64,000 bases of DNA, taken from contig BIMP01000001.1 of assembly GCA_007996965.1 (NCBI GenBank), forward strand, positions 434,001-498,000, written 5' to 3'. The notes below the pieces were generated by a model. The model was not told the DNA's origin, did not search any database, and saw nothing but the letters and a program-made list of their open reading frames with translations. Position numbers and translations under genes: made by a program. Position 1 is the stretch's first letter, and each line of letters begins with the position of its first letter. Positions 11,136-20,935 of this stretch are shown here, in pieces. Source of the DNA: a cyanobiont of Ornithocercus magnificus (GTDB taxonomy: Bacteria > Cyanobacteriota > Cyanobacteriia > PCC-6307 > Cyanobiaceae).

Positions 11136-11984
11136 CTAAATCTCAGTACTCGGGTAAATTCCAAAGTTTAGTAGATGCTCACATAGTGGGTGTAGGCCTT
11201 CAAGCAGTTTATGCATTGCGTCACCATTGTCTGCAGTGAATTCGAGATCTATAAAAAAAATGTACTCACCAAACTCGCGTTTGGAAGGTCGGGATTCGAT
11301 CCGACGCATGTTTAGTCTTTGTGCAGCTATGCAGGATAGTGCCTGTAGTAGTGCCCCGGGAGCATTGCGGCGCAGCGAGAAAGCTAAGCTAGCAACATCT
11401 CCACCATTACGGCGTATTCCTCTCTGAAGTAGTAAAAAACGTGTGCAGTTACCAGCCACATCATTGACTGGGTAGGCAAGCTCAGCAAGACCATTCTTGC
11501 TGCCAGCTGCGCGCGAGGCAATTGCGGCACGGAAACGGCTACCTACTACAAGCCGAGCTGCTTCAGCAGTGGAGCTTGTAGGCAATTGAAGTGCTTGGGG
11601 TAGGTGGGCTGCTAGCCAGTTGCTGCATTGTGCCAGAGCCTGAGGGTGGGAGAGTACCTCACTAATTTCTAAGATCTCTCCGCTGCTGAGCAGAGCGTGA
11701 CGAATGGGTAGCAAGATAGAGTGTCGAATACCAAGACCTGGGTAAGCCCATAAAGCATCCAAGCTAGCAGCGACACCTCCTTCAACCGAATTCTCCACAG
11801 GTATAACTGCTGCATCACAATGGCCTGCAGCTAGTTGCTCTACTACTGTGCTGAGTCCCTGATGAGCTACAAGCTCAGCATCGTTAAGGTTCTCTAGACG
11901 TACAAGAGCATGCGCAGCACACTCCCCAAAAGTACCCTGCGGTCCGAGAAAAGCTACGCGGATCGGCATCGGTAGAGGATACAT
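11136..11984 (-). CDS. pheA: Prephenate dehydratase
   Basis: Converts prephenate to phenylpyruvate for phenylalanine synthesis. 282 residues: catalytic domain beginning VAFLGPQGTFGE, with VIPVENSVEGGV and the NCTRFLLL signature (the Thr-Arg-Phe catalytic region), then a C-terminal ACT domain with GALLQALSCIAAQRLNMRRIESRP cut by the usual ESRP phenylalanine-binding motif (quoted in parts: GALLQALS, RIESRP). The monofunctional form lacks chorismate mutase. Start could be ATG 11984 or the second ATG at 11969, which gives a more usual N-terminus. Convergent with the methyltransferase gene and divergent from the DUF1997 gene. Confidence 0.93.
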   Translation of the reverse strand: MYPLPMPIRVAFLGPQGTFGECAAHALVRLENLNDAELVAHQGLSTVVEQLAAGHCDAAVIPVENSVEGGVAASLDALWAYPGLGIRHSILLPIRHALLSSGEILEISEVLSHPQALAQCSNWLAAHLPQALQLPTSSTAEAARLVVGSRFRAAIASRAAGSKNGLAELAYPVNDVAGNCTRFLLLQRGIRRNGGDVASLAFSLRRNAPGALLQALSCIAAQRLNMRRIESRPSKREFGEYIFFIDLEFTADNGDAMHKLLEGLHPLCEHLLNFGIYPSTEI

Positions 11985-12019
11985 GAATAGGTAAGATCAT
12001 GTCGTGTCGGCCACTGTTC

Positions 12020-12568
12020 ATGACCCTGGCCTTCCACGCCAGTCAACATCTGGATCTTTCAATAGATCGAGAGACGGATCGGTTGCCCTCGTATCTGCAG
12101 AATCGCAAACAGGTTCTTAGTGCACTACTGGGGACCAGCCAATTAGAGTGCTTAGGCTATAACCGCTTTCGCTATGTAGTTGCTGCCCTGCAAGTCTTTC
12201 ATTTAAGCATCCGTCCAGTAGTAGTTCTAGATGTTGGAGGTGGAGAGGACAACCTGACAATTCATGCTGTTGATGTCAAGATTGAAGGCATGGGCTTAGT
12301 CGATGACTCTGACTTTCAACTAACCTTGAATGCTATTCTTAGAGCCAGAAAAGATGGACTGACAGGCCAGGCAGACTTAGGAGTTCAAGTTGGCCAACTA
12401 CCTCTGCTTCGATTTATACCGAAACACATATTGGAGAAGACGGGAGAATCAGTCCTTAATGGTCTCTTACTTACAATCAAAGGTCGAGTAGGACAGCAAG
12501 TCCTAAAAGATTTCCTAAGTTGGTGTGACAAATATCCAATCTCACTTCAAAACCTTCCGGAGAAATGA
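12020..12568 (+). CDS. DUF1997 family protein
   Basis: 182 residues from ATG 12020 ([13 protein letters not shown]); an in-frame ATG at 11999 would add seven residues. The body resembles the cyanobacterial and plant DUF1997 family (PF09366), with [10 protein letters not shown] and the later [18 protein letters not shown] helix. No catalytic motif is visible and no function is known. The last 27 bases overlap the 3' end of convergent rnhB, so the two transcripts must be complementary at their ends. Confidence 0.75.
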   Translation: MTLAFHASQHLDLSIDRETDRLPSYLQNRKQVLSALLGTSQLECLGYNRFRYVVAALQVFHLSIRPVVVLDVGGGEDNLTIHAVDVKIEGMGLVDDSDFQLTLNAILRARKDGLTGQADLGVQVGQLPLLRFIPKHILEKTGESVLNGLLLTIKGRVGQQVLKDFLSWCDKYPISLQNLPEK

Positions 12569-13126
12569 ACGACGATGTAATGTGGTTGGCCCTAAGAGCA
12601 ACAGCGCGTCGCGATGTTGTACCGTACCATATCCAGCATGACGCTCAAGCCCATATCCAGCAAAGCGCTTAGCTAAGCGCCGGAGTAGATCATCGCGGGT
12701 CTCTTTCGCTAGCACACTAGCTGCTGCAATAGCCATACAATGACTGTCACCATGCACTAAAGTACGCTGTGGGCTATTCCAATTACGCAGTGGTAGGCAG
12801 CCATCAACAAGTACTAGATCCGGGGTAGGACCTGGTAAACGCTGTAACGCGCGTAGTATTGCTTGCTCTGTAGCTAACCTGATGCCAACAATGTCGATCT
12901 CGCGAGCTGAGGCCTGACCTAATGACCAAGCACTAGCCATGTCCTTGATAAGCGGTACTAGGCGAGCACGACTTGAACGAGAAAGCGCTTTGCTATCTGT
13001 CAGTCCCACTTCGTTGAGTGTGTTAGATGCAGATTCAGAGAAAATTACAGCTCCTGCGAAGACAGGACCAAACCAGGAACCACTTCCAACCTCATCCACC
13101 CCAGCAATCCATGATGTCTGCTGCAT
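12542..13126 (-). CDS. rnhB: Ribonuclease HII
   Basis: Cuts RNA in RNA-DNA hybrids and starts removal of misinserted ribonucleotides. 194 residues. Catalytic acidic residues appear in [15 protein letters not shown] (Asp-Glu; the second glycine position reads S where G is usual) and LVDG, and the C-terminal part holds the conserved HAGYGT. Lies 8 bases after the rne stop on the same strand, so rne and rnhB are probably cotranscribed. Confidence 0.93.
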   Translation of the reverse strand: MQQTSWIAGVDEVGSGSWFGPVFAGAVIFSESASNTLNEVGLTDSKALSRSSRARLVPLIKDMASAWSLGQASAREIDIVGIRLATEQAILRALQRLPGPTPDLVLVDGCLPLRNWNSPQRTLVHGDSHCMAIAAASVLAKETRDDLLRRLAKRFAGYGLERHAGYGTVQHRDALLLLGPTTLHRRSFLRKVLK

Positions 13127-13134
13127 ATAGTTCT

Positions 13135-15045
13135 CTAGTTAGCAGAAGAGCGGCGGCGGCGGCGGCGTGGATCTTCTGACTCGTTGCTGTCTTTGAGGGT
13201 GCCAGCTTCAATACCAGCTGCTGTTGACTCTAGTGGTGTAATTTCTACCACCAGAATTGACGAATCAGATCTAGAGCCAGGTTCAGGTATCTCTGTTGCT
13301 GCTATAGATTCATTATGTAAGCGACCACCACTGCGACCACTGCGACCACCACGACGGCGACGTCTTCCTGAACTAGCTGTAAGTTGCCGACGCGTTTGCT
13401 CTACTAGTGACTCAGCATCATCACCAGGACGCACCACCCTTACAACTAAATTGTCGCTTTCAGGGGGTGGGTCGAGGAGAAGAGCAGGATTGAGTCCAAG
13501 CCAGCTATAAACATGTTCCTGTTCGGGTTGCATCGGTACAGCTACCACATCAGGATCCTGACGCCGTGGCATGCCCTCGCGATCCTGACTATCTATTGCA
13601 GTAGATAGATCGCTCTCAGATTCAGTTAAACTCTCTACGGTGGAAACAACTGTAGCTGAGTTTGACTCAGTATTAGGTATCCAGGCACGGCCACCCTTAC
13701 TATTGTTACCACGCCGCCGCCGGCCGTTATTGTTGCTAGTCTCTGATAATGCAGGCGCCTCAGGTTGTACTAGAGTTATCGGACGAACTAACCCTATTGT
13801 CCCATCAAGAGGCTGCAATAAATCTTTCCCTGGCAGCACAGCTACATGGCCAAGACCACCGCAACCAGGACAAGTACGTCCAAAAAGTTCATATATATTC
13901 TGGCCCTGACGTTTACGAGTAAGCTCAACTAGGCCAAGTTCTGTTAGCTGAGCAATTTGAGGCCGGGCTGAGTCGTCCCTGATGGCTGTAGTAAAATGTT
14001 CTAGTACCTGGAGCTGGTCACGACGTGAGTCCATATCAATGAAGTCGATGATAATTACACCACCGATGTTGCGCAATCGTAACTGACGGGCAATCTCAGT
14101 AGCAGCTTCACAATTTGTCCAGAGCACCGTCTCACGAGCATTTGCTGAGCGAGTAAATGATCCTGAATTAACATCAATAACAGTCAGAGCCTCAGTAGGT
14201 TCTATAACAATATAGCCACCAGAGGGTAAATCAACTCGAGGCTTAAGGGCCTCGTGAATCGTTGCATTTACTTTGTAATGCTCGAGTAACTCATCTTTAT
14301 CAGCATGAGCCTCAACCAAGATATTTGGTCCATCGTCACCGAGAAAACTAGAAGCTCGCATGGCTGCATCTGGATCATCAACTACCACTCGTGCGAGGTT
14401 GGATCCGATATGGTCACGCAGAACGCGTTGGACAAAATCTTCGTCACGGTTCAAAAGAACTGGTGGGCTAGCTGCTTCAGCTGCTTTCTGAATTTCCTCC
14501 CACTGACGCAACAGTACCTCTAAATCATCGATCAGTAAATCTTCTGAGATTTCTTCTGCCTCTGTACGGACTAACAATCCTGCACCAGGGGGCTTGATTA
14601 GCACCCCAAGAGCACGTAAGCGGTTGCGTTCTCCTTCCAAAGCAATACGCCGGGAAATGTTGACACCCTGACCATGAGGTTGTAGAACAAGGTAGCGTCC
14701 GGGGAATGTCAGGTTACCAGTGAGCCTAGGCCCTTTAGTGCCTGTTGGCTCCTTCATTACCTGCACAAGCACTTTCTGGTGAGGCTCTAATAGCTCGGTG
14801 ATACCAGCAGCTACCTTCTTCAATCGTAGTGGGCCAAGGTCAGTGATGTGAATGAAACCGTTCTTTTCGCTCTCACCGATGTTGACAAATGCGGCATCGA
14901 TACCTGGCAATACATTCTCGACTGTACCGAGGTAAACATCACCAATTTGGTAGCGCCCTTGAGCAACAATCAGCTCATCGACGCGTTCATCACTGAGTAC
15001 AGCTGCAATACGCAGCTGCTCGGCAATGACAAGTTGCTGGGGCAT
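13135..15045 (-). CDS. rne: Ribonuclease E/G family endoribonuclease
   Basis: Main single-strand endoribonuclease of mRNA decay and rRNA/tRNA processing. 636 residues: S1 RNA-binding domain (about 35-115, [20 protein letters not shown]), 5'-sensor and RNase H-like region, DNase I-like catalytic core with the Mg ligands Asp291 (DVNSG) and Asp334 (IIIDF), and the zinc-link CPGC at 392-395 that holds the dimer. The C-terminal tail is low-complexity and basic and ends with six arginines plus SSAN (627-636), like the cyanobacterial nonapeptide reported to bind PNPase. Preceded by a 775-base spacer that may include a long 5' untranslated region. Confidence 0.95.
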   Translation of the reverse strand: MPQQLVIAEQLRIAAVLSDERVDELIVAQGRYQIGDVYLGTVENVLPGIDAAFVNIGESEKNGFIHITDLGPLRLKKVAAGITELLEPHQKVLVQVMKEPTGTKGPRLTGNLTFPGRYLVLQPHGQGVNISRRIALEGERNRLRALGVLIKPPGAGLLVRTEAEEISEDLLIDDLEVLLRQWEEIQKAAEAASPPVLLNRDEDFVQRVLRDHIGSNLARVVVDDPDAAMRASSFLGDDGPNILVEAHADKDELLEHYKVNATIHEALKPRVDLPSGGYIVIEPTEALTVIDVNSGSFTRSANARETVLWTNCEAATEIARQLRLRNIGGVIIIDFIDMDSRRDQLQVLEHFTTAIRDDSARPQIAQLTELGLVELTRKRQGQNIYELFGRTCPGCGGLGHVAVLPGKDLLQPLDGTIGLVRPITLVQPEAPALSETSNNNGRRRRGNNSKGGRAWIPNTESNSATVVSTVESLTESESDLSTAIDSQDREGMPRRQDPDVVAVPMQPEQEHVYSWLGLNPALLLDPPPESDNLVVRVVRPGDDAESLVEQTRRQLTASSGRRRRRGGRSGRSGGRLHNESIAATEIPEPGSRSDSSILVVEITPLESTAAGIEAGTLKDSNESEDPRRRRRRSSAN

Positions 15046-15820
15046 GGAAAGGGAATGAATGACGCCCGGAGGTCAGAGCGGCGCCTGGCAGTCGGACGAT
15101 GATGAGATGATGAAGTGGCTGGTAATCAGAGACTGGAGAAGAGGATGGTAGGAAGATCACGCCCGCGGAAAAGTCGTCCTGGGATCATGCATAGGAACAA
15201 ATATGGACAGTCCCCCTGTCATCATGATTGCCAGAAAAGGCCAGGCCAGACCGTTGGCAATGGAACCGATCAAGAAAGTCCTGCCTTGTGATGCGAACCT
15301 AGCACCGCAGCAGTTCAGAGGACCTCACAACCTGGCCTACTGAACCTTGGGGCAGAGGAGAGTCAACTTGACCAACCCAGAGCTGCATTCTGATACAGAC
15401 CTGAGACTATCCTTAAAGTCAATAGTCAAAATATGGCGGTTCAGCCAACATAGCGAAAGCCTGTCTAGATCTTGAGAAAATAGTTAGGAAGACAGCTAGG
15501 AAGACTCTGAAAGTAAAAACCTCAGCAACATATATCTAGCCTTGTGTTCTTGCCAGGCTCTAGAAGAAGCTGCCTGTTCAAACTTAGCGACTGCCTTCAG
15601 CCCACAAATAGTCGAAATTTAGACACAAAATTTACCATCAAAAATAATCTTGCTGACAGATCACTAGAAGGAACGTGGGATAGAGCCCACTAATTCTCTA
15701 TCTGTAGTGATACTTGTTTGATAAAAATTTATTAGATGGATTTTACCCTATACTGCTGCTAGAGCTAAAATGATGACCAAACCATGCCACAGTATATAGT
15801 GAGATTGATGCATCAACTCT
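15046..15820. other. Divergent spacer rne / dapL
   Basis: 775 bases with no supportable coding frame on either strand. It must hold the rne promoter (leftward) and the dapL promoter (rightward). Regulation of rne through a long leader cut by its own product is known in E. coli, and the length here leaves room for that, but I cannot show a conserved structure. Confidence 0.4.
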
Positions 15821-17047
15821 GTGGTTCAGGTTAACGATCACTATCTAAAGCTAAAGGCAAGCTATCTCTTCCCCGAGATCACGCGAAGGGTAAAAGACTT
15901 CAGCGAGGCAAATCCCGACGCAGATATAATCCGCCTTGGAATTGGGGATGTCACTGAACCCTTACCGTTGGCTTGCCGCGAGGCAATGAAGCAAGCTGTT
16001 GATGAAATGGGTACCATAGCTGGCTTCCGCGGCTATGGTCCTGAGCAAGGTTATGAATGGTTGCGCGAGGCAATTGCCAAGCATGATTTCCAGTCCCGGG
16101 GCTGTAGTATTAGCTATGAAGAAATTTTTATCTCTGATGGCTCTAAATGTGATACAAGTAATATACTTGATATATTAGGCTATGATAATCGCATAGCTGT
16201 CACAGACCCAGTGTATCCTGTGTATGTTGATAGCAATGTAATGTCTGGCCGAACTGGAGAAATTAGCAGCAGTGGCCGTTATAGCGGCCTTAACTATCTA
16301 CCAATAACTGCTGATAACGGTTTTATGGCACAGATTCCAGATGAGCCTTTAGATCTAATTTATCTTTGCTTTCCCAACAACCCGACTGGCGCGGTTATAA
16401 CGAAAGCTCAGCTACAGCAATGGGTAGACTACGCTTGTGCAAGCGGAGCTCTGATCTTATTTGACGCTGCCTATGAGGCTTTTATACAAGATCCTAGCCT
16501 GCCTCACTCAATTTACGAGGTCGAGGGCGCCTGCGACTGTGCCATTGAGTTCCGCTCCTTCTCAAAAAATGCTGGCTTTACAGGCACCCGTTGTGCTTTT
16601 AGCGTAGTACCAAAAAATCTTAAGGGCAGGTCTACTAATGGGGAAAAAATTGAGCTCTGGAAGCTGTGGAGTCGTCGTCAGAGCACTAAATTCAATGGTG
16701 TTAGCTACATCATCCAGCGTGGTGCTGAGGCAGTATATTCACCAGAAGGACAGCAAGAAGTTCGCAACCTGGTGAACTTTTACGTTGAAAATGCGACAAT
16801 TCTCTGTCGCGAACTCAGCGCTGCCGGATTTACTATTTATGGTGGCAAGCATGCTCCTTATGTCTGGATTAAGACACCGACAGGCATGGATTCCTGGAAA
16901 TTCTTTGATTATCTGCTATGCAATGCAAATTTAGTAGGTACTCCAGGCAGTGGCTTTGGCGCTGCTGGTGAGGGCTACCTTCGTCTTTCAGCATTTAATA
17001 GTCGTGCCAACATTGATGAGGCAACAACAAGACTCTCTTCTCTTTAA
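15821..17047 (+). CDS. dapL: LL-diaminopimelate aminotransferase
   Basis: PLP enzyme that makes LL-diaminopimelate directly from tetrahydrodipicolinate, the shortcut used by cyanobacteria and plants for lysine and peptidoglycan. 408 residues, the usual length. Features: [11 protein letters not shown] near the N-terminus, [28 protein letters not shown], and the PLP lysine in [18 protein letters not shown] at 15821 yields [19 protein letters not shown] (in parts: [15 protein letters not shown]), matching the family start. A near-perfect 24-base inverted repeat follows 118 bases after the stop. Confidence 0.95.
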   Translation: MVQVNDHYLKLKASYLFPEITRRVKDFSEANPDADIIRLGIGDVTEPLPLACREAMKQAVDEMGTIAGFRGYGPEQGYEWLREAIAKHDFQSRGCSISYEEIFISDGSKCDTSNILDILGYDNRIAVTDPVYPVYVDSNVMSGRTGEISSSGRYSGLNYLPITADNGFMAQIPDEPLDLIYLCFPNNPTGAVITKAQLQQWVDYACASGALILFDAAYEAFIQDPSLPHSIYEVEGACDCAIEFRSFSKNAGFTGTRCAFSVVPKNLKGRSTNGEKIELWKLWSRRQSTKFNGVSYIIQRGAEAVYSPEGQQEVRNLVNFYVENATILCRELSAAGFTIYGGKHAPYVWIKTPTGMDSWKFFDYLLCNANLVGTPGSGFGAAGEGYLRLSAFNSRANIDEATTRLSSL

Positions 17048-17505
17048 GCCCCAGTCCAGTCAGGTCCTTAGAACAAAAAGGCAACTATTCCAGCACTACG
17101 GTACTGGTGTCACTAGCTGATAAAATAACGATAAAAACTCTTGAGACTTTAGTATAATTACTACTTAGGCCTTGTTAACAGGGCCTAATTTATAGATAAA
17201 GCTACTAGAACGGCATTCAGTAGTGGCAGGATAGATATCATGTTAGCTATTTATGAAAATTACTGTTTTGTCCTCAGTTATTAAGCAACCTGTGTATAAG
17301 TGCAACCACTTGCCCACTGTAAAGTCTTCTTAGAAGAAAGTGAGGTTTTATGGGCACTCGCTCCACAAATGTCAGATACTAAGTTGTTATAGACTCTGAT
17401 GTTTTCCAGCCTTGCAACCAATCTCTTGCTGACTGGTATGTGTGACTGAGCACGTGATCCCACACTACAGCCCTTACATTTAGGAGGTATCCGAGAACCA
17501 AGGTT
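17048..17505. other. Spacer dapL / clpS
   Basis: 458 bases, AT-rich in the middle. It holds the inverted repeat at 17165-17188 and an AGGAGGT at 17482-17488, 17 bases before clpS. An open frame on the minus strand across 17281-17562 overlaps the clpS start and has no recognisable content; I treat it as a shadow. Confidence 0.4.
17165..17188. repeat. Near-perfect 24-base palindrome downstream of dapL
   Basis: Arms TTAGGCCTTGTT and AACAGGGCCTAA are complementary apart from one T/G position, which would be a U-G wobble in RNA. The centre is GTTAAC. It may be a terminator for dapL (no clear T-run) or a dyad operator. Confidence 0.45.
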
Positions 17506-17820
17506 ATGGCGGTGGAGATACCGAGCCGCAGTCCCGGTGGCACAGCGGTGATTGAGAAGCAAGCTGAGAGAGTCCGAAAGCCAGCTCCTCGTTACAAGGT
17601 CTTACTACACAATGACCCAGTGAACACCATGGAGTATGTGGTGGTTACCTTGCGTCAGGTAGTCCCCCAATTAAGTGAGCAAGATGCTATGTCAGTCATG
17701 CTTGAGGCACACAACACCGGAGTAGGACTAGTCATCATTTGTGACATCGAGCCTGCCGAGTTTTACAGCGAGACTCTTAAGGCCAAGGGACTGACAAGTA
17801 CAATCGAGCCAGAAACCTAA
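17506..17820 (+). CDS. clpS: ATP-dependent Clp protease adaptor ClpS
   Basis: Adaptor that hands N-degron substrates to ClpAP/ClpCP. 104 residues: a variable N-terminal tail of about 28 residues, then the core starting YKVLLHNDPVNTMEYVV, with the Asp-Asn-Asp type pocket region (HNDPVNT) and the hydrophobic MLEAHNTGVGLV helix. ATG at 17506 gives MAVEIPSRSPGG. Followed 18 bases later by a CPBP-family protease gene in the same direction. Confidence 0.95.
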   Translation: MAVEIPSRSPGGTAVIEKQAERVRKPAPRYKVLLHNDPVNTMEYVVVTLRQVVPQLSEQDAMSVMLEAHNTGVGLVIICDIEPAEFYSETLKAKGLTSTIEPET

Positions 17821-17838
17821 AAGTACAGTTAGTTCCTA

Positions 17839-18702
17839 TTGCTATTCTGGAATCGCTGGTTAGGCCAAGAATGTCGCTGGCTCCCGACAGTCACACTAGT
17901 TCCTTTGCTGTACCTATTCGGCCAGGTTACTATCCAACTTATTGCTCCTATGCTAGCAATCCCGCTTGAGCTAAGGGGAACAGCGGGATTGCTGATTAGC
18001 TTTGTACTGCTGCTAGCTATATTACCCAGCTGGGTGTGCCAGCGCTGGCAAACACTACACCCGTGGAGAGCTCTTGGTCTTTGTGAACCACAGTCCTTTA
18101 TTTATGCTATAGGGAAACTCTTGCGGGGCCTAACCTGGGCTGCTTTGCTTCTACTCTGCGTAACTATCCCATTGTTGCTGGGGGGCTGGGCTTCTTGGCT
18201 AGGCGACCTTAACAGCACAGAAATTTTTAATGCGGTAGCATTGCTTCTTGTTGTTGGACTAGCGGAAGAACTATTATTCCGTGGCTGGCTTCTTGGAGAG
18301 CTAATAGTACTATTAGGTCCGCGGCAAGGAGGCCTTGCTCAAGCAGTAATCTTCAGTTTGGTCCACATTCGGCTTGAGGCTGGAGTAATTGAAACAGCAC
18401 CTATACTACTAGGGCTATTCATACTTGGTCTAGTTCTGTTATGCCGCAAGCAACTTGATCATGGATCTCTCTGGGGCTGTATTGGTCTCCACGGCGGCCT
18501 TGTTGGGGGTTGGTTTACTATAGAAATGGGCTTACTACAACTATCACCAAGCTCACCCTCCTGGCTAATTGGTCCAAGTGTTACAGATATAAACCCAATT
18601 GGTAGTCTAACTAGCTTGCTGTGTCTTACAATAGTTCTTAGGATTCAGCGTGTTGCTTTGGCTAAGGCCCCTCTACCTTCTAGTGGTGCTTGCAGTGCTT
18701 GA
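17839..18702 (+). CDS. CPBP family intramembrane metalloprotease
   Basis: 287-residue multi-pass membrane protein of the CPBP (Abi, PF02517) family, related to type II CAAX prenyl endopeptidases. The three signature motifs are present: EELLFR at 143-148, FSLVH at 172-176, and His218 in LHGGLVGGW. About eight hydrophobic segments. TTG start at 17839. Its 3' end overlaps the convergent radical SAM gene by 58 bases. Substrate unknown; roles from maturation to bacteriocin resistance are known in the family, none can be chosen here. Confidence 0.85.
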   Translation: MLFWNRWLGQECRWLPTVTLVPLLYLFGQVTIQLIAPMLAIPLELRGTAGLLISFVLLLAILPSWVCQRWQTLHPWRALGLCEPQSFIYAIGKLLRGLTWAALLLLCVTIPLLLGGWASWLGDLNSTEIFNAVALLLVVGLAEELLFRGWLLGELIVLLGPRQGGLAQAVIFSLVHIRLEAGVIETAPILLGLFILGLVLLCRKQLDHGSLWGCIGLHGGLVGGWFTIEMGLLQLSPSSPSWLIGPSVTDINPIGSLTSLLCLTIVLRIQRVALAKAPLPSSGACSA

Positions 18703-20237
18703 GCAAGTGGAGCTCTGCCATAATCACGTTCCAATAAATCGATTACGGTTCGGCCAAAGTTGTTTGGATTAAGGTCAAAGGCTTCAAGACAGATACGGCC
18801 AAAAGTGCTGCCCATAGGCTCAGGGTTCCATAAGAGCTTGCGTGCTGTCCATGGCATCATGCTCATTGGATTATAGCCAGGCTGGATAATGCCATGTTCG
18901 AAGCCATATTGCTCAAGATGGGTATGAGGTTGAAGCCCAATGAAGAAAATTGCAGGTTCAACTAAGTTAGCGCCAAAGATGCACTCAAGCTCGCGATGAT
19001 ATGCAACTGTCTGACGGATAGTATCAGGACGCTCATCAATGACATTGAAGGAGTAATTGACTGAGACATGGTCGCAAAAGCCTGCATCAGATAGCATACG
19101 GCAGTTCTCAAGAACGGTACGAAGGTTATAACCCATACGCATTTTGCGCACAAGTTCTTGAGAGCCAGAGGTGATGCCAATCTCAAAATAACTCATACCA
19201 GTTTTCACCATTAGTTCAGCGAGCTCAGCATCAAGATTATCTGCACGGATATAGGCAGCCCAATGAATATCTGTGAGCCCTTCGGCATGAATAGCTCTCA
19301 ATAAGTTCTTTGCATCCTCAATGTAACAGCGGGCAGGTATAAACTGAGCATCAGTGAACCAAAAACCGCGAACACCGCGATTGTAGAGTTGACGCATTTC
19401 AGCAACTACTTCCTTCACCGGATTGAGTCGTACTCTCTTTCCTTCAACAGCAGTGTAAACACAATAACAACAGTTGTGTGGGCAGCCGCGTTTAGTCTGT
19501 ACACCTACATAAAAATCGCCTCCCTCTAAGTACCAACTAAACTGAGGCCAAATCATGGCAATATAGTCGTAGTCGCAGGCTGTTTTTAGACAACTTTCTG
19601 GCTGTTCATGTATTAGGCCAGGGCGTGGTGGAGCCTCACCAGCGATGAAACAGCGCTCGCTGTCTATTGGACCCCCACATAATAATTTCTCGAGTAGCGG
19701 CTCGCCCTCGCCAACAGAGATAATAGTGCCTTTTGGTAATAAGCGGCCTAGCTGCTCGTAAAATACACTAACTGCACCACCTCCAAGCACTACGCGAGCC
19801 TGTGGATTGTGGCGCCGTGCACGGCGCAATCCACGCCTCAGAAGAGCCAAGTTACGGCGTAGCTCACTGTAATGACTGGTCATCAGCCGCAAGCCTCCTA
19901 TAGCGCCTCTTAGACGTTTCAAAGGGTTGTGTGCGTAGAAAACCTCAAAGGAGTTCTGTAGAGGGTTGCCACCACGACCATCAACCGGGGCATAAATTTG
20001 GATATCACGCCAGGAAAAAACCAGCAGACTGGGACGAAACTGATCAATGACGTTGAGTAATACCTTCTGAACATCGAGCAGTGGTAGTGCAGCAAGATCA
20101 ATAATCTTCTGTGCCATTCCTGGGAAGCACTTATGTAGATGATCAGCAAGGTATATTGGTCCAATCGGGAAGATTGGGTTGCATGGCAAGCGAACTAGTA
20201 GCACGCGTTCGCAGTCTGCAAAAGTCGTGTGAGTCAT
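18645..20237 (-). CDS. Cobalamin-binding-type radical SAM protein of unknown function
   Basis: 530 residues. The N-terminal 200 residues look like a B12-binding domain of the BchE/P-methylase type (RVLLVRLPCNPIFPIGPIYLA quoted in part: PIGPIYLA; VVLGGGAVSVF; GEGEPLLEKLL). The radical SAM core follows with CPHNCCYC: Cys252, Cys256 and Cys259 bind the 4Fe-4S cluster. Later EIGITSGSQELVRKMRMGY is typical of the barrel. No clear DxHxxG cobalamin motif. Divergent from psbA, an arrangement I recall from other picocyanobacteria, but no reaction is known to me. The 3' end overlaps the CPBP gene by 58 bases. Confidence 0.82.
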   Translation of the reverse strand: MTHTTFADCERVLLVRLPCNPIFPIGPIYLADHLHKCFPGMAQKIIDLAALPLLDVQKVLLNVIDQFRPSLLVFSWRDIQIYAPVDGRGGNPLQNSFEVFYAHNPLKRLRGAIGGLRLMTSHYSELRRNLALLRRGLRRARRHNPQARVVLGGGAVSVFYEQLGRLLPKGTIISVGEGEPLLEKLLCGGPIDSERCFIAGEAPPRPGLIHEQPESCLKTACDYDYIAMIWPQFSWYLEGGDFYVGVQTKRGCPHNCCYCVYTAVEGKRVRLNPVKEVVAEMRQLYNRGVRGFWFTDAQFIPARCYIEDAKNLLRAIHAEGLTDIHWAAYIRADNLDAELAELMVKTGMSYFEIGITSGSQELVRKMRMGYNLRTVLENCRMLSDAGFCDHVSVNYSFNVIDERPDTIRQTVAYHRELECIFGANLVEPAIFFIGLQPHTHLEQYGFEHGIIQPGYNPMSMMPWTARKLLWNPEPMGSTFGRICLEAFDLNPNNFGRTVIDLLERDYGRAPLAQALQAPLEGRGALAKATR

Positions 20238-20793
20238 TAGTGGAGAGAGTACGATGTGACTCAGGCTGGCCCTAGAGGCTAACGATTTCTACCCAGGCTT
20301 GAGGCAAGTCTGAATTTGGCTGCTAGGCTATAGAGTGACCTAAGCCAGCTTAGGAAGGCTGCAATCTTAGGTTCTGAAGATAGGGATTACTAGAGTTTGC
20401 GTTCACAATAACTAGAAATGTATAAGCGCAAGGGTAGTCTTGGCACCTACACCAGCCTCACTGTATTGGCAACTAATTACTTAATGTAACTCCTCTAAAA
20501 TTCCCCATGGTCTCTCCATCTCTACAGCCTTGGGAGTGCTGTGAGAACAGCGCGCAGAAACTCGCTATAGATAGCAGTCTAAATGTATTGTGATATCTTA
20601 TCACTTGCTCAGCCAAGTATGACTCTTCAGGATTGAGCCATATCTACCTTAATCTTAAAAACTAGAATATCTGCTACTTTAGACAAAATTTAGCTGCTAT
20701 GCTCTGGGTAGTTAGTCAGGTCCATAACCACTACACCTAAAGCATAAATTATCAAGTGCACAAAGCCAGACTTTGAACAATAGAGCCTGTTTC

Positions 20794-20811
20794 TAGCCGC
20801 TAGTGCGGCTA
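20794..20811 (+). promoter_or_regulatory. Inverted repeat in the psbA upstream region
   Basis: TAGCCGC, TAGT, GCGGCTA: seven-base arms with a four-base loop, about 125 bases before the psbA ATG. A possible minus-10 box, TTAATAA, follows near 20827-20833. Could be an operator or, if transcription starts upstream, a leader hairpin. Confidence 0.4.
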
Positions 20812-20876
20812 ATTCTTCACAAAGCCTTAATAAAGAGAGACGCGTGAGCCGCAATCTTCCGTTACAGTCCCGACCA

Positions 20877-20919
20877 GGCAGGGCACCCCTGCCCTTCCTT
20901 AACCGTCCCCAAGCGGGAC
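20877..20919 (+). promoter_or_regulatory. Tandem hairpins in psbA leader
   Basis: Two adjacent stems directly before psbA. First: GGCAGGG (20877-20883) with CCCTGCC (20887-20893), loop of three. Second: GTCCC (20905-20909) with GGGAC (20915-20919), loop of five. The second ends 16 bases before the ATG, so it could affect ribosome access or mRNA stability. Cyanobacterial psbA transcripts are controlled at mRNA stability, which makes a leader role plausible but unproven here. Confidence 0.5.
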
Positions 20920-20935
20920 CTTCTTCTACGTCTTC

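Larger units (their letters stand above)
20238..20935. other. Divergent spacer, radical SAM gene / psbA
   Basis: 698 bases, about 40 percent GC by a 60-base hand count, with no supportable coding frame (a minus-strand frame over 20690-20983 overlaps the psbA start and is a shadow). Contains an inverted repeat GTGATA-TCT-TATCAC at 20590-20604, the dyad at 20794-20811 and the psbA leader hairpins. Confidence 0.45.
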
